From a virus: 33,946 nucleotides of DNA. Below the pieces are notes generated by a model. The model did not search any database, was not told the DNA's origin, and saw only the letters and a list, made by a program, of their open reading frames with translations. The position numbers and the translations under genes were made by a program. Numbering within the stretch: position 1 is the stretch's first letter; every line of letters begins with the position of its first letter. The stretch is taken from IMG/VR virus record IMGVR_UViG_3300028025_004714, positions 1-33,946 of that record; one strand, given 5' to 3'. Shown piece after piece: positions 1 through 6,441 of the stretch.

Positions 1-52
1 AGTTGTGAATATGTAACGTAAGTTGAATTTTAAAACTAAAGGATTTCACAAA

Positions 53-289
53 ATGAGCAATCAAAAAACTAAAGGAACTGCAAACGAATTTGATATTTTT
101 ATCGGCAACCGAGTCCGCGAAATTCGCCGCGAAAAAAATTTTATACAGCAAGAAATTGCTGATCATCTTGGCATTTCTTTTCAGCAAGTTCAAAAATATG
201 AGAACGGAAAAAACCGCATAAGCGCGGGAAATCTTTATAAGCTTTCAAAGGCTATCGAAGTTCCGCTGTCTGAATTTTTCCCAAAATAG
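53..289 (+). CDS. Cro/CI-type helix-turn-helix regulator (78 aa)
   Basis: Probable DNA-binding transcriptional regulator of the xenobiotic-response/Cro-CI HTH family. The HTH lies at about residues 30-56 and includes the string SFQQVQKYENGKNRIS, a pattern I know as typical of alphaproteobacterial regulators of this family. The protein ends at FFPK, the usual end of the HTH fold, so it has no oligomerisation or cleavage domain and resembles Cro rather than a full CI repressor. The ATG at 53 is chosen because AAAGGA precedes it at a good distance; the upstream TTG at 23 has no visible ribosome site. It is the first gene of the plus-strand arm and probably controls it. Its operator and promoter are not visible because only 52 bases precede it. 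Confidence 0.85.
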   Translation: MSNQKTKGTANEFDIFIGNRVREIRREKNFIQQEIADHLGISFQQVQKYENGKNRISAGNLYKLSKAIEVPLSEFFPK

Positions 290-301
290 GAGTTTTAAAA
301 A

Positions 302-619
302 ATGTCGATGCAAAAGAAATTTGTAATTAAATTCGAGCCTGTTCTAAAGCGGGATTGGCAAGTTGTTTTTATGGATTATGACACAACGCATGAAGAAAGC
401 CTTATCGGGGCGCATAAGTGCATGATCGACGCTTTGGATGATTTGATTTCAGAAGGCTTTGAACCGATTTATTATACTTTGGAAGAAGTAGCAACCCGCG
501 CAGAATTTGAAGCCGGGCAGTGTATGATTTCCTTCAAAGACTATGAATGGTCATGGTTTTTCGTTGAGTCGGATGATCCGCAGTGGATTGAGAAATCGCA
601 ACAAATTGAGGTGCAATAG
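302..619 (+). CDS. Hypothetical phage protein (105 aa)
   Basis: I do not recognise this acidic soluble protein. It is rich in aromatic residues, with a WSWFF stretch near residue 80, and has no signal peptide or membrane helix. AGGAG lies nine bases before the ATG, and an alternative ATG two codons in is possible. It sits 12 bases after the HTH gene, so the two are probably cotranscribed. The coding call is secure from the frame, the ribosome site and the tight spacing; the function is unknown. Confidence 0.7.
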   Translation: MSMQKKFVIKFEPVLKRDWQVVFMDYDTTHEESLIGAHKCMIDALDDLISEGFEPIYYTLEEVATRAEFEAGQCMISFKDYEWSWFFVESDDPQWIEKSQQIEVQ

Positions 620-699
620 TGAAAAATTCACCTGATTATATTTCTTTAATGATTGCTACTTTAGCTTTTATTTTAGCAATGATTTCTCTTTTTTTGTAA
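619..699 (+). CDS. Possible 26-residue membrane peptide
   Basis: A GTG start overlaps the last base of the preceding stop and opens a 26-codon frame. It encodes one hydrophobic helix (residues 8-26, ending ISLFL) after a short polar start. Translational coupling would suit expression of such a small peptide, but there is no independent ribosome site and the frame is short, so it may be chance. Confidence 0.35.
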   Translation: MKNSPDYISLMIATLAFILAMISLFL

Positions 700-729
700 C
701 AATTTTTTAAAGTAGAAAGTGAAAATATT

Positions 730-1317
730 ATGAAATTTAAACTTACATCAGAATATATTGAAAAATACGGAAGAAAAGCTTTTAAAATTGAAGCCACATG
801 CGATTTTGATCTTCCTTTTCCTTTTGGAAAAGTTAAAAAGGGAGACAAGGGCGGGTATGTCGAAAAAGAGGAATTTCTTTCGCAAACTAACAAAGGTTGG
901 GCTTTCGAGAATAGCGAAATCTGGGGCGGCGTAATCTATGACGGCGTAATCAGGGGCGGCGAAATCTGGGGCGGCGAAATCTGGGGCGGCGTAATCTATG
1001 ACGGCGAAATCTGGGGCGGCGTAATCAGGGGCGGCGAAATCTGGGGCGGCGTAATCTGGGGCGGCGTAATCTGGGGCGGCGAAGATATATTTTTTATTGG
1101 TCACGTGGGTTCTAAAAAAAGAATATTAACCGCCACAAGACAAAAAGACGGATCGTATTTGATTTATCGCGGTTGTTTTAAGGGATCTTTAGAAGATTTT
1201 AAAAGTTCTGTGGTAAAAAAATATAAGGATACGGACGCGGGAACCCTTTATTTAAAAATCGCGGATATTATTGATTTTCATTTTTCAGTTTTACACCCAT
1301 ACAAGGAAAGAAATTAA
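730..1317 (+). CDS. Pentapeptide-like repeat protein (195 aa)
   Basis: A three-part phage protein. The N-terminal part (about 1-60) has the pattern KAFKIEAT ... VKKGDKGGYVE, which I recognise from phage proteins that continue into repeat-built beta-helices. Residues 63-117 are eleven perfect-length five-residue repeats of consensus [EV]-I-[WYR]-[GD]-G. With glycine two places before the central isoleucine, the repeat mimics the small-x-Leu/Phe logic of pentapeptide-repeat beta-helices, although the A(D/N)LXX consensus is absent. A non-repetitive domain of about 75 residues follows (IFFIGHVGSKKRILTATRQ onward). The role is unknown. The near-identical DNA repeats suggest copy number can change by slippage. 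The ATG has a GAAAGTGAAA site upstream. Confidence 0.75.
   Translation: MKFKLTSEYIEKYGRKAFKIEATCDFDLPFPFGKVKKGDKGGYVEKEEFLSQTNKGWAFENSEIWGGVIYDGVIRGGEIWGGEIWGGVIYDGEIWGGVIRGGEIWGGVIWGGVIWGGEDIFFIGHVGSKKRILTATRQKDGSYLIYRGCFKGSLEDFKSSVVKKYKDTDAGTLYLKIADIIDFHFSVLHPYKERN
916..1080 (+). repeat. Eleven tandem 15-bp repeats inside a coding region
   Basis: Eleven in-frame 15-base units run without interruption. The types are GAAATCTGGGGCGGC, GTAATCTATGACGGC, GTAATCAGGGGCGGC and GTAATCTGGGGCGGC. They encode EIWGG, VIYDG, VIRGG and VIWGG. The order E, VIYDG, VIRGG, E, E, VIYDG, E, VIRGG, E, VIWGG, VIWGG (E = EIWGG) shows block duplication. Units of the same type are identical at the DNA level, so the array expanded recently. 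Confidence 0.95.
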
Positions 1318-1318
1318 A

Positions 1319-1732
1319 ATGTCTAAAAAACCAATTATCGTTAAAAACGCATACTATCGGGATATGAAAGCAAAGCAAGGGGTAGCGCGTAAAAAGCAGC
1401 TTGCACCTGTGACGGCTATCTTTGACGTAGTGTGCTGCGCGGCTGTGACTTATGGCTTCTGTGCAATCATTATCGCAGCGTATCCGAATGGCAATCAGGC
1501 GGCAATCAAAGGCGATGCACTTCCGGATGCTGAATACATGGACATGACCGGCATAGATCAGGGCGTATCGGATGCAGGGCTTGAATATTTTCCTCCGGAG
1601 TACGAAGAAAAGGAAATTCCGGTACCGCGTGAAATGCCTGAAGAAATTAAGCTTAAACGTGAAATTCATGCGGATAACCGAGAATTTGCCGCGCAACTCG
1701 AAGAAGCTCTGACAACGAAAGGGGCTGAGTGA
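1319..1732 (+). CDS. Single-pass membrane protein sharing a motif with an ejection protein (137 aa)
   Basis: The protein has a basic N-terminus (residues 1-29, many Lys/Arg), one hydrophobic segment at about 30-54 and an acidic tail to residue 137. By the positive-inside rule the tail should face the periplasm. Residues 65-88 contain GDALPDAEYM, then GVSDAGL. Almost the same pair of blocks occurs in the late 409-residue ejection-type protein at 14822-16051. The ATG at 1319 is chosen for the AAGGAAAG ribosome site; an upstream extension of the frame overlaps the previous gene and lacks one. It overlaps the next gene by one base (TGATG). I know no family for it; superinfection exclusion is only a hypothesis. 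Confidence 0.75.
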   Translation: MSKKPIIVKNAYYRDMKAKQGVARKKQLAPVTAIFDVVCCAAVTYGFCAIIIAAYPNGNQAAIKGDALPDAEYMDMTGIDQGVSDAGLEYFPPEYEEKEIPVPREMPEEIKLKREIHADNREFAAQLEEALTTKGAE

Positions 1733-1893
1733 TGACCGATCAGGACTTAATTGCAAAAATGAAAGATTTAGAATCTGCGCTCGAAAAAAAGATACAAAAA
1801 TCAGCAGAAAATCAAGAAATCTGCGAACTTTTGGAGTGGATTCTTACCGATCTTAATACTGCTATTTTAATGATGGAGAAGTACAATGTTTAA
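1732..1893 (+). CDS. Small helical protein (53 aa)
   Basis: The ATG overlaps the stop of the previous gene, and the frame runs 53 codons into the start of the next, overlapping it by eight bases. The product is predicted to be almost entirely helical with heptad-like leucines and alternating Lys/Glu, ending TAILMMEKYNV. No domain recognised. Coupling on both sides supports a real gene. Confidence 0.6.
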   Translation: MTDQDLIAKMKDLESALEKKIQKSAENQEICELLEWILTDLNTAILMMEKYNV

Positions 1894-2104
1894 ACCTGAA
1901 AATGACGATAACGCGCTTGCAGCAATGGCTGGTTTACCGAAAAAACAAGGGCTTTCCAAAGAAGATCGTGACTGCCGAGATATGTTTGCGGCGGCGGCTT
2001 TGACTGGGCTTTTGGCTTCTTTGGAAGACACAGAAGAAGTAAAAATTCTTGCAGCAGCATCTTTTATTTTAGCCGATGAAATGCTGAAAGCGAGCAAAAA
2101 ATAA
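1886..2104 (+). CDS. Conserved small phage protein (72 aa)
   Basis: The centre DMFAAAALTGLLAS and the tail ILADEMLKASKK follow a pattern I recognise in many small phage proteins of the type RDYFAA-ALxGLLA ... A-ADAMLxAR. That family has no established function. No signal or membrane helix is present. GGAGAA lies upstream of the ATG, and the stop overlaps the next ATG by one base. The family match supports the reading frame strongly. Confidence 0.75.
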   Translation: MFKPENDDNALAAMAGLPKKQGLSKEDRDCRDMFAAAALTGLLASLEDTEEVKILAAASFILADEMLKASKK

Positions 2105-2337
2105 TGGATTTTATATTGCTATTTTGGCTTTGCGGTTTTTGGATGAATTTGCTTTGGCTCTGCATTTCAAGAGATCAACTTTTCGAGATTATCGAAGGAA
2201 TGGAAAGCGATATTTCAGAAAGATATTCAGGTCAAGAATGGAGTCCCGATCATTTTTTCATCATTGTTGCGTGCTGTTTTTTGTTTTGGTGGATTTTTTT
2301 ACCTTGTTTAATCGTTATTAAAATTTTGGAAGGATGA
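2104..2337 (+). CDS. Small two-helix membrane protein (77 aa)
   Basis: Hydrophobic segments at about residues 2-21 and 50-73 flank a polar acidic loop (EGMESDISERYSG). A small inner-membrane protein with both ends on the same side is expected. It is rich in Trp and Cys. Its start overlaps the previous stop (TAATG). No family is recognised; small two-helix proteins in this position of phage genomes sometimes act in exclusion or membrane physiology, but nothing here shows it. A shifted frame inside it is a shadow. Confidence 0.6.
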   Translation: MDFILLFWLCGFWMNLLWLCISRDQLFEIIEGMESDISERYSGQEWSPDHFFIIVACCFLFWWIFLPCLIVIKILEG

Positions 2338-2338
2338 C

Positions 2339-2641
2339 ATGAAAATTACGAAATGTAACAAGCTTCACGCAGAAAAATGCCGGGAAGATTTTATGAAATT
2401 TTGCGAAAACACAGGAATAAATCCCTGCGCTATTGTTGGCTATAAACGGTCAAAATCATTAAGTATAGATAGGGCATTGGTTTATAAATATTTACGCGAA
2501 CAGGGGTATTCTTTTCCCGTTATCGGTGAAACCTTAAACCGCGATCACAGCACGATCCAATATTTATTGTTTCCGATCGAAATCCGCAGGGAAAGGGCTT
2601 TGAAAGCAAAAATTCGATTCGCATTGAAAAACGGGGTTTAA
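2339..2641 (+). CDS. Stand-alone DnaA domain IV-like DNA-binding protein (100 aa)
   Basis: Residues 46-77 match the helix-turn-helix of the C-terminal DnaA domain, including VIGETLNRDHSTIQYLL. Compare the DnaA signature IG..L.RDHSTV..A, in which the Arg-Asp-His-Ser-Thr contacts the DnaA box. The AAA+ ATPase and other DnaA domains are absent, so it could bind DnaA-type sites but not initiate replication alone. It may control phage replication or transcription, or compete with host DnaA. A GGAAGGA site lies before the ATG. A convincing DnaA-box cluster was not seen in the window. Confidence 0.8.
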   Translation: MKITKCNKLHAEKCREDFMKFCENTGINPCAIVGYKRSKSLSIDRALVYKYLREQGYSFPVIGETLNRDHSTIQYLLFPIEIRRERALKAKIRFALKNGV

Positions 2642-2643
2642 AC

Positions 2644-2823
2644 ATGAAGCCTAAAAAATTTATGAAAGCCCAGCAAAGAAAATGCAGAAAAAAGAAGAAA
2701 TATTTAACTGAGGAAAAAGCCGAAGAACAAGCATATTTGTACGAGAAAAGCAGCGGTTTAAGCCTTAATACTTATGAATGCAATCTTTGCGGGTTTTATC
2801 ATTTATCGTCAAATAAGAAATAA
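2644..2823 (+). CDS. Small zinc-ribbon-like phage protein (59 aa)
   Basis: The strongly basic N-terminus (residues 1-20) is followed by YLTEEKAEEQA and a terminal YECNLCGFYHLSS. The layout of basic start, alanine-rich helix, then Y-x-C-x2-C-G-x2-H-L-[ST] is one I recognise in many small phage proteins with a half or full zinc site; Cys14 may supply another ligand. No function is established. It starts three bases after the previous stop. Confidence 0.7.
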   Translation: MKPKKFMKAQQRKCRKKKKYLTEEKAEEQAYLYEKSSGLSLNTYECNLCGFYHLSSNKK

Positions 2824-2826
2824 AAC

Positions 2827-2855
2827 TTGCTTTTTAAAAATTAAGTTTCTATAGT
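2827..2855 (+). promoter_or_regulatory. Candidate sigma70-type promoter
   Basis: TTGCTT (2827-2832) and TATAGT (2850-2855) are separated by exactly 17 bases in one of the few real gaps of the plus-strand arm. They match the consensus in 4 of 6 and 5 of 6 positions. It would start a transcript about 20 bases before the gene at 2880, which has AAGGAG upstream, and so drive the recombination genes. Confidence 0.55.
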
Positions 2856-2879
2856 GATTTTATAAATTAAGGAGATGAA

Positions 2880-3164
2880 ATGAAATCCGAAGAACAGTTA
2901 TTACTTGATTCGTTAAGCGAATTAAAAACTGAAACCGAAGAGTACAAAGCCAAGATTTTTGACTTTGTAAGATGCGTCAATGATGTTCAATTTTTGGAGC
3001 GTGTTCGGGAATTTTCAGAGCAAATTGACAAAAAAATAAAAGAATTAAAAGCTGAAATCGGAACTGAATATGTATGGTGCGCTGGTTGCGCCGTGGTTCC
3101 GGTAAAAAAAGATTCTTTCAATAAATGCTGCAGCGGATCGTGCGAGCGTGATTTTTACAATTAA
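2880..3164 (+). CDS. Coiled-coil protein with C-terminal cysteine cluster (94 aa)
   Basis: Residues 1-62 are charged and heptad-like. The tail has C-x2-C (WCAGC) and CCSGSC, a plausible four-cysteine zinc site. It is the first gene after the candidate promoter and lies 27 bases before the exonuclease gene, so it may belong to the recombination or replication unit. The family is not recognised. Confidence 0.7.
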   Translation: MKSEEQLLLDSLSELKTETEEYKAKIFDFVRCVNDVQFLERVREFSEQIDKKIKELKAEIGTEYVWCAGCAVVPVKKDSFNKCCSGSCERDFYN

Positions 3165-3191
3165 CCATTAAAACATAAGGAGAAAAATGAA

Positions 3192-3914
3192 ATGTCTATC
3201 AAATATCACTACGATCTGGTTCAAGGCACTGAAGAATGGTTTAGGGAAAGGCTTGGAAAATTAACGGCGAGTGAGATGAAAAACATTATAACCCCTTCTA
3301 AATTTGAGGTTGTTAAGGGTGTTAAAGATGGTACGCACCCATATATTTATGAGATCGTGGCGCAACGTATTACTGATTTTGTTGAGCCGCACTACGAAGG
3401 TTTTGACATGCAGCGAGGCAAGATTGAAGAAGTTTATGCACGTCAAATTTATTCGGAAAATTACGCCCCTGCAAGTGATTGCGGCTTTGTTACCAATGAC
3501 AAGTGGGGATTTACAATCGGGTACTCTCCTGATGCTTTAATTGGCGATGAAGGGCTTATTGAAATCAAGTCACGCAATCAAAAACATCAAACAAAAACGA
3601 TCATTGAAAACGTACTGCCCGATGAATTTTCTATACAAATTCAAACGGCGTTGCTGATTACAGAGCGCAAATTCTGCGATTTTATTTCCTACTCAAACGG
3701 CATGCCTATGTTTGTCTTGACCGTTTTGCCGAATGAAGAAATTCAAGAGGCAATTATCAAAGCGGCAAGTGAATTTGAGGAAAAAGCAAAGATTGCAATC
3801 GAAAAATATCACGCGAACTCTGCCAATTTTTTCAAAGCAGAACGCAGGGAATTTTCAGACCTTGGAATTTCTTCAAGCGAAGAAAAAAACGATAACTTTA
3901 TTTTTGGAGTTTAA
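3192..3914 (+). CDS. YqaJ/lambda-exonuclease family recombination nuclease (240 aa)
   Basis: Predicted 5'-3' double-strand DNA exonuclease that resects ends for single-strand-annealing recombination. The N-terminus has QGTEEWFRERLGKLTAS, the usual opening of the family. RGKIEE at 75-80 supplies the helix glutamate. The PD-(D/E)XK core is clear: Asp114 in GYSPDAL and Glu124/Lys126 in LIEIKSR. Length (240) is close to lambda exonuclease (226). Such enzymes normally pair with an annealing protein, and the next gene three bases on is the candidate. The ATG at 3192 is preceded by AAGGAGAAAAATGAA; AAGGAG is within usable distance. Confidence 0.93.
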   Translation: MSIKYHYDLVQGTEEWFRERLGKLTASEMKNIITPSKFEVVKGVKDGTHPYIYEIVAQRITDFVEPHYEGFDMQRGKIEEVYARQIYSENYAPASDCGFVTNDKWGFTIGYSPDALIGDEGLIEIKSRNQKHQTKTIIENVLPDEFSIQIQTALLITERKFCDFISYSNGMPMFVLTVLPNEEIQEAIIKAASEFEEKAKIAIEKYHANSANFFKAERREFSDLGISSSEEKNDNFIFGV

Positions 3915-3917
3915 AAC

Positions 3918-4526
3918 ATGGATGACATGGCAAAGGCACTGCAACCAAAATCAGATCAGCTCAACGCGGATGATTTGATCGGGCAATCATTAACAATAAA
4001 AATCACAGGCGTTAAAATTACTCCTGATGTTCAGCAGCCTATATCAATCAGCTATGAAGGCGACAACGGCAAGCCCTATAAGCCCTGTAAATCTATGGGG
4101 CGGGTGCTGCGTACAATATTCGGCGGCGATGGTAATAAGTGGATTGGGAAGCATGTCACGCTGTATCGTGATAATAACGTGACATGGGGCGGCGTTGCTG
4201 TCGGAGGTATTCGGATAAGCCATGTATCAGGCATTGAAACACCGTATTCTATGGCTTTAACTGCCTCGAAAACGGTACGCAAAACATATACAGTCCAGCC
4301 TATTATAATTTCCGATAAATATCATTTTACGCCTGAAGTTTGGAAAAGATACACAGAGCGCATGGACGTGGCGCAGACAACCGCAGAAATTAACGCAATA
4401 GCTCTTGAATTTCAGGATGTCAAAGATAGATATTTTGATGAAGATATTGCAAAATTCCAAGCCTATTACCGTGATCGGCTGGCAACGATTAAAGGGCTTA
4501 ACACACAAGAGGGAGGCTCGCTGTAA
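3918..4526 (+). CDS. Conserved phage protein paired with the exonuclease (202 aa)
   Basis: I recognise the block CKSMGRVLRTIFG-GDGNKWIGKHVTLYRD and the following WGGVAVGGIRISH as conserved in phage proteins found beside RecE/RecT-type genes, usually left unnamed. It does not show Redbeta, ERF, RecT or Rad52 motifs that I can see. The beta-rich middle (about 20-120) followed by a helical tail would fit an OB-fold single-strand DNA-binding or annealing partner, but that is inference from position. It lies three bases after the exonuclease, almost certainly in one operon. Confidence 0.8.
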   Translation: MDDMAKALQPKSDQLNADDLIGQSLTIKITGVKITPDVQQPISISYEGDNGKPYKPCKSMGRVLRTIFGGDGNKWIGKHVTLYRDNNVTWGGVAVGGIRISHVSGIETPYSMALTASKTVRKTYTVQPIIISDKYHFTPEVWKRYTERMDVAQTTAEINAIALEFQDVKDRYFDEDIAKFQAYYRDRLATIKGLNTQEGGSL

Positions 4527-4718
4527 ATGGAGAGCAAAGCATTCAAAACGGGGCAAAGAATACGCTGCACGGTGCAAGGAGAGTATTCAATAAATGTCAC
4601 GATCGAAGCGGAAATAAAGGAAATCTGCGACAAAGTTCAAGGGGATTTGCGGCTTGTCGTAAAAACAAGCTTAGGGCAAAAATACCTAGTGCATGCCGCT
4701 GATTGTGAAATAATTTAA
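4527..4718 (+). CDS. Small beta-rich protein (63 aa)
   Basis: The ATG abuts the previous stop with no gap. The protein alternates charged and hydrophobic residues (RIRCTVQGEYSINVTIEAEI) as in a small beta-barrel, and ends HAADCEII. No family recognised; the position suggests the recombination operon. GGGAGGCTCG lies upstream as ribosome site. Confidence 0.65.
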   Translation: MESKAFKTGQRIRCTVQGEYSINVTIEAEIKEICDKVQGDLRLVVKTSLGQKYLVHAADCEII

Positions 4719-4743
4719 ACCAAAAAAAGAGAAAGATTTTAAA

Positions 4744-4917
4744 ATGAAAATTACTTTAATTGCAATATTCGGGCTTTGGATTAACCCCGTGAATATCGCC
4801 TATATGCGCCCTGTTGGTAATGAATGCAAGATCGTTTTTACAGATCAAAAAAGCGTTACAGCCCCCGCAAAATGCCATGACGTGAACGAGCAAATAAAAA
4901 AGAAGTTAAAGGAATGA
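4744..4917 (+). CDS. Small protein with hydrophobic N-terminus (57 aa)
   Basis: Residues 1-20 (MKITLIAIFGLWINPVNIAY) are hydrophobic and may be a weak signal or anchor. Two cysteines, Cys28 and Cys44, follow in a short polar domain; if exported they could form a disulfide. AAAGAGAAAG lies upstream, and the stop overlaps the next start (ATGA). Not recognised. Confidence 0.5.
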   Translation: MKITLIAIFGLWINPVNIAYMRPVGNECKIVFTDQKSVTAPAKCHDVNEQIKKKLKE

Positions 4918-5162
4918 TGGTGAGTGATATGATTTTAGCTTCAATCATTATTTATATTTGTGGATTTATAGCCGTGTTTTCGCAGCTTGAGCGAACCCTG
5001 CAAGCACAACCAGTTCTCAAAGGCACGGTGCTTGTGCCGAAAGAGCCGACAGAGGAGATGATAAGCGTCGCCTACTCAAAGAAACATACAGCTTGGCAAA
5101 ATGGTCATTCAAACTGCGAGCTTTATCATGCAATGATAGCCGCAGCACAGAAGGGTGAGTGA
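4914..5162 (+). CDS. Membrane-anchored small phage protein (82 aa)
   Basis: One membrane helix at about residues 5-24 is followed by a soluble module with VLVPKEPTEEMIS and LYHAMIAAAQKGE. That VP-EPTEEM ... Y-AMIAA pattern recurs at the ends of many small phage proteins without a known role. Three ATGs are possible (4914, 4917, 4929); 4914 overlaps the previous stop. Helix and module together suggest a membrane-tethered partner. Confidence 0.65.
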   Translation: MMVSDMILASIIIYICGFIAVFSQLERTLQAQPVLKGTVLVPKEPTEEMISVAYSKKHTAWQNGHSNCELYHAMIAAAQKGE

Positions 5163-5163
5163 T

Positions 5164-5352
5164 ATGGATGAGATACCAACCATAGTTCTTGTATTTCTTG
5201 TATTGTTTACTGGAACTTTTATGGGAGCAGCTTTCGTGCTGATTACACATCCGAGTATCAATCAAGGAATGGCAGCCATAGAAGCCTGTGAAGCATCCCT
5301 ACCCCGCGATAAATCCTGCGAGGTGGTTATAACTGCGAAAGTGAGGGAATGA
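5164..5352 (+). CDS. Small inner-membrane phage protein with PRDxxC motif (62 aa)
   Basis: An N-terminal helix (about residues 6-28) is followed by ACEASLPRDKSCEVVITA, a CE--LPR---C pattern I have seen in small phage membrane proteins of unknown function. The two cysteines flank the motif and could pair in the periplasm. The ATG at 5164 is chosen over the GTG at 5155 because AAGG then sits at a workable distance. The stop overlaps the next ATG. Confidence 0.65.
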   Translation: MDEIPTIVLVFLVLFTGTFMGAAFVLITHPSINQGMAAIEACEASLPRDKSCEVVITAKVRE

Positions 5353-5495
5353 TGGAAACCGCTAAAGAAAAATTAATAGCACTTTTAACAGACACGTCCG
5401 ATGGTATAGAGCTTGTTGATTTTAAGTGTTCTTTAGGATGTGACGTAAAACGGCTACTAAACGAGAAAAAGGAAGAACATGATGGAAATTACTAA
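5352..5495 (+). CDS. Small hypothetical protein (47 aa)
   Basis: ATG overlaps the preceding stop (TGATG), and the frame ends 17 bases inside the next gene. The protein is mixed-charge with Cys26 and Cys30 (KCSLGC). No family recognised. Coupling to both neighbours is the main support. Confidence 0.5.
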   Translation: METAKEKLIALLTDTSDGIELVDFKCSLGCDVKRLLNEKKEEHDGNY

Positions 5496-5676
5496 AAAGA
5501 TATTAAGTATTATTTTGTTATTACTCATGATTATTTTCGTAAGTATAAGAATTGCCGAAGACAATAGTTTATTAATGGGTTGTGGTGTAGCGGCTGAAAA
5601 AATAGAGCAATTATGTTCTTCATATCCCGACCATAGTGCATGTAGTGACGGTTTATTTTTAGGTGGGGCTGAATGA
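5479..5676 (+). CDS. Small exported or membrane protein with cysteines (65 aa)
   Basis: A strongly hydrophobic segment (IILLLLMIIFVSI, about residues 10-23) follows a Lys-Lys start, then a short domain with Cys35, Cys46 and Cys55. This fits an uncleaved anchor with a periplasmic disulfide-containing tail. It is one of four consecutive small genes of this design (4744-5676). Function unknown. Confidence 0.55.
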   Translation: MMEITKKILSIILLLLMIIFVSIRIAEDNSLLMGCGVAAEKIEQLCSSYPDHSACSDGLFLGGAE

Positions 5677-5677
5677 C

Positions 5678-6064
5678 ATGATCAAGATTGAGGAATTGAA
5701 ACCATGCCCGTTTTGTGGTCAAGCTCCAGAATGGAACAATAGCAAAACTACATTTTCAGCACAATGTTCTGGAAGTCCAGACGGTCCGTTTTACGGTGAT
5801 TATTCTTCGCAACATAGGTGCCTTGTTAGCCCATCATCGGGCGATTGGAAAACAGAAGAAAGTGCCGTAACCGCATGGAACACCCGCGCACCAGACCCAC
5901 TCCACACCATCGCGCAGGAAATGGCGGAGGCTTTGGAAGAATTTAACGAGGCGTTTGCTGGATTTGATATTAACGACTTCCGCAGCAGAAAAACAATGCG
6001 GCTTGCAATGGTTAAATCAGAGCAAGCCCTCACCAACTGGAATAAATACAAGGAGCAGGAATAA
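5678..6064 (+). CDS. Lar-like restriction-alleviation protein (128 aa)
   Basis: Residues 7-14 (LKPCPFCG) and 63-71 (AVTAWNTRA) are the two hallmark blocks of the Lar/Rac-prophage restriction-alleviation family, a small zinc ribbon with Cys10/Cys13 and probably Cys30 and Cys48. In Escherichia coli, Lar modulates type I restriction and modification. The C-terminal 55 residues are a helical extension beyond the usual Lar length. The ATG at 5678 is chosen for AGGTGGGG ten bases upstream. Whether it is active against host restriction cannot be told from sequence. Confidence 0.8.
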   Translation: MIKIEELKPCPFCGQAPEWNNSKTTFSAQCSGSPDGPFYGDYSSQHRCLVSPSSGDWKTEESAVTAWNTRAPDPLHTIAQEMAEALEEFNEAFAGFDINDFRSRKTMRLAMVKSEQALTNWNKYKEQE

Positions 6065-6441
6065 TGGGTGAAATGCCGAAAGAAATATGGTTAGCAGGTT
6101 CGCCGCACTTGGATATTAACGGTGCAAACGCGGTTCATTTAGCAATTTCTGGAAAATCATTCACGCAAGGCTCTGGTGCTACGCTCGAAAAATACCACCA
6201 CGACAGCATTGTGCAGGGGCTTAGGGATGAGGTCGCTGGACTTATCCGCTCCGATGATGCTGCGGTAAACAGAAATAATGAAATGCACGATATTATAACA
6301 GGGTTGAATGTCCGCATAGCCACCCTTGAGCGTCAAAATTTCTTATTAGAAACACAGCTCAATTTGTGGTCACGCAGAAAGCTGCAAGAGCGCATTAAAA
6401 CACTTGAGAAACAACTAGAGGGGAAGATACATGACTGCTAA
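6064..6441 (+). CDS. Hypothetical protein with C-terminal coiled coil (125 aa)
   Basis: The first half is soluble and unremarkable. From about residue 80 to 120 there are continuous heptads (IATLERQNFLLETQL and RIKTLEKQLEG), indicating dimerisation. It starts on the previous stop and overlaps the next gene by 11 bases. No family recognised. Confidence 0.65.
   Translation: MGEMPKEIWLAGSPHLDINGANAVHLAISGKSFTQGSGATLEKYHHDSIVQGLRDEVAGLIRSDDAAVNRNNEMHDIITGLNVRIATLERQNFLLETQLNLWSRRKLQERIKTLEKQLEGKIHDC

Noticed and set aside
748-1104. Minus-strand frame of 118 codons with DYAAPDF repeats across the pentapeptide array.
   Set aside because: It is the antisense shadow of the 15-base repeats, which keep all frames open. 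No ribosome site, and it opposes a well-placed plus-strand operon.
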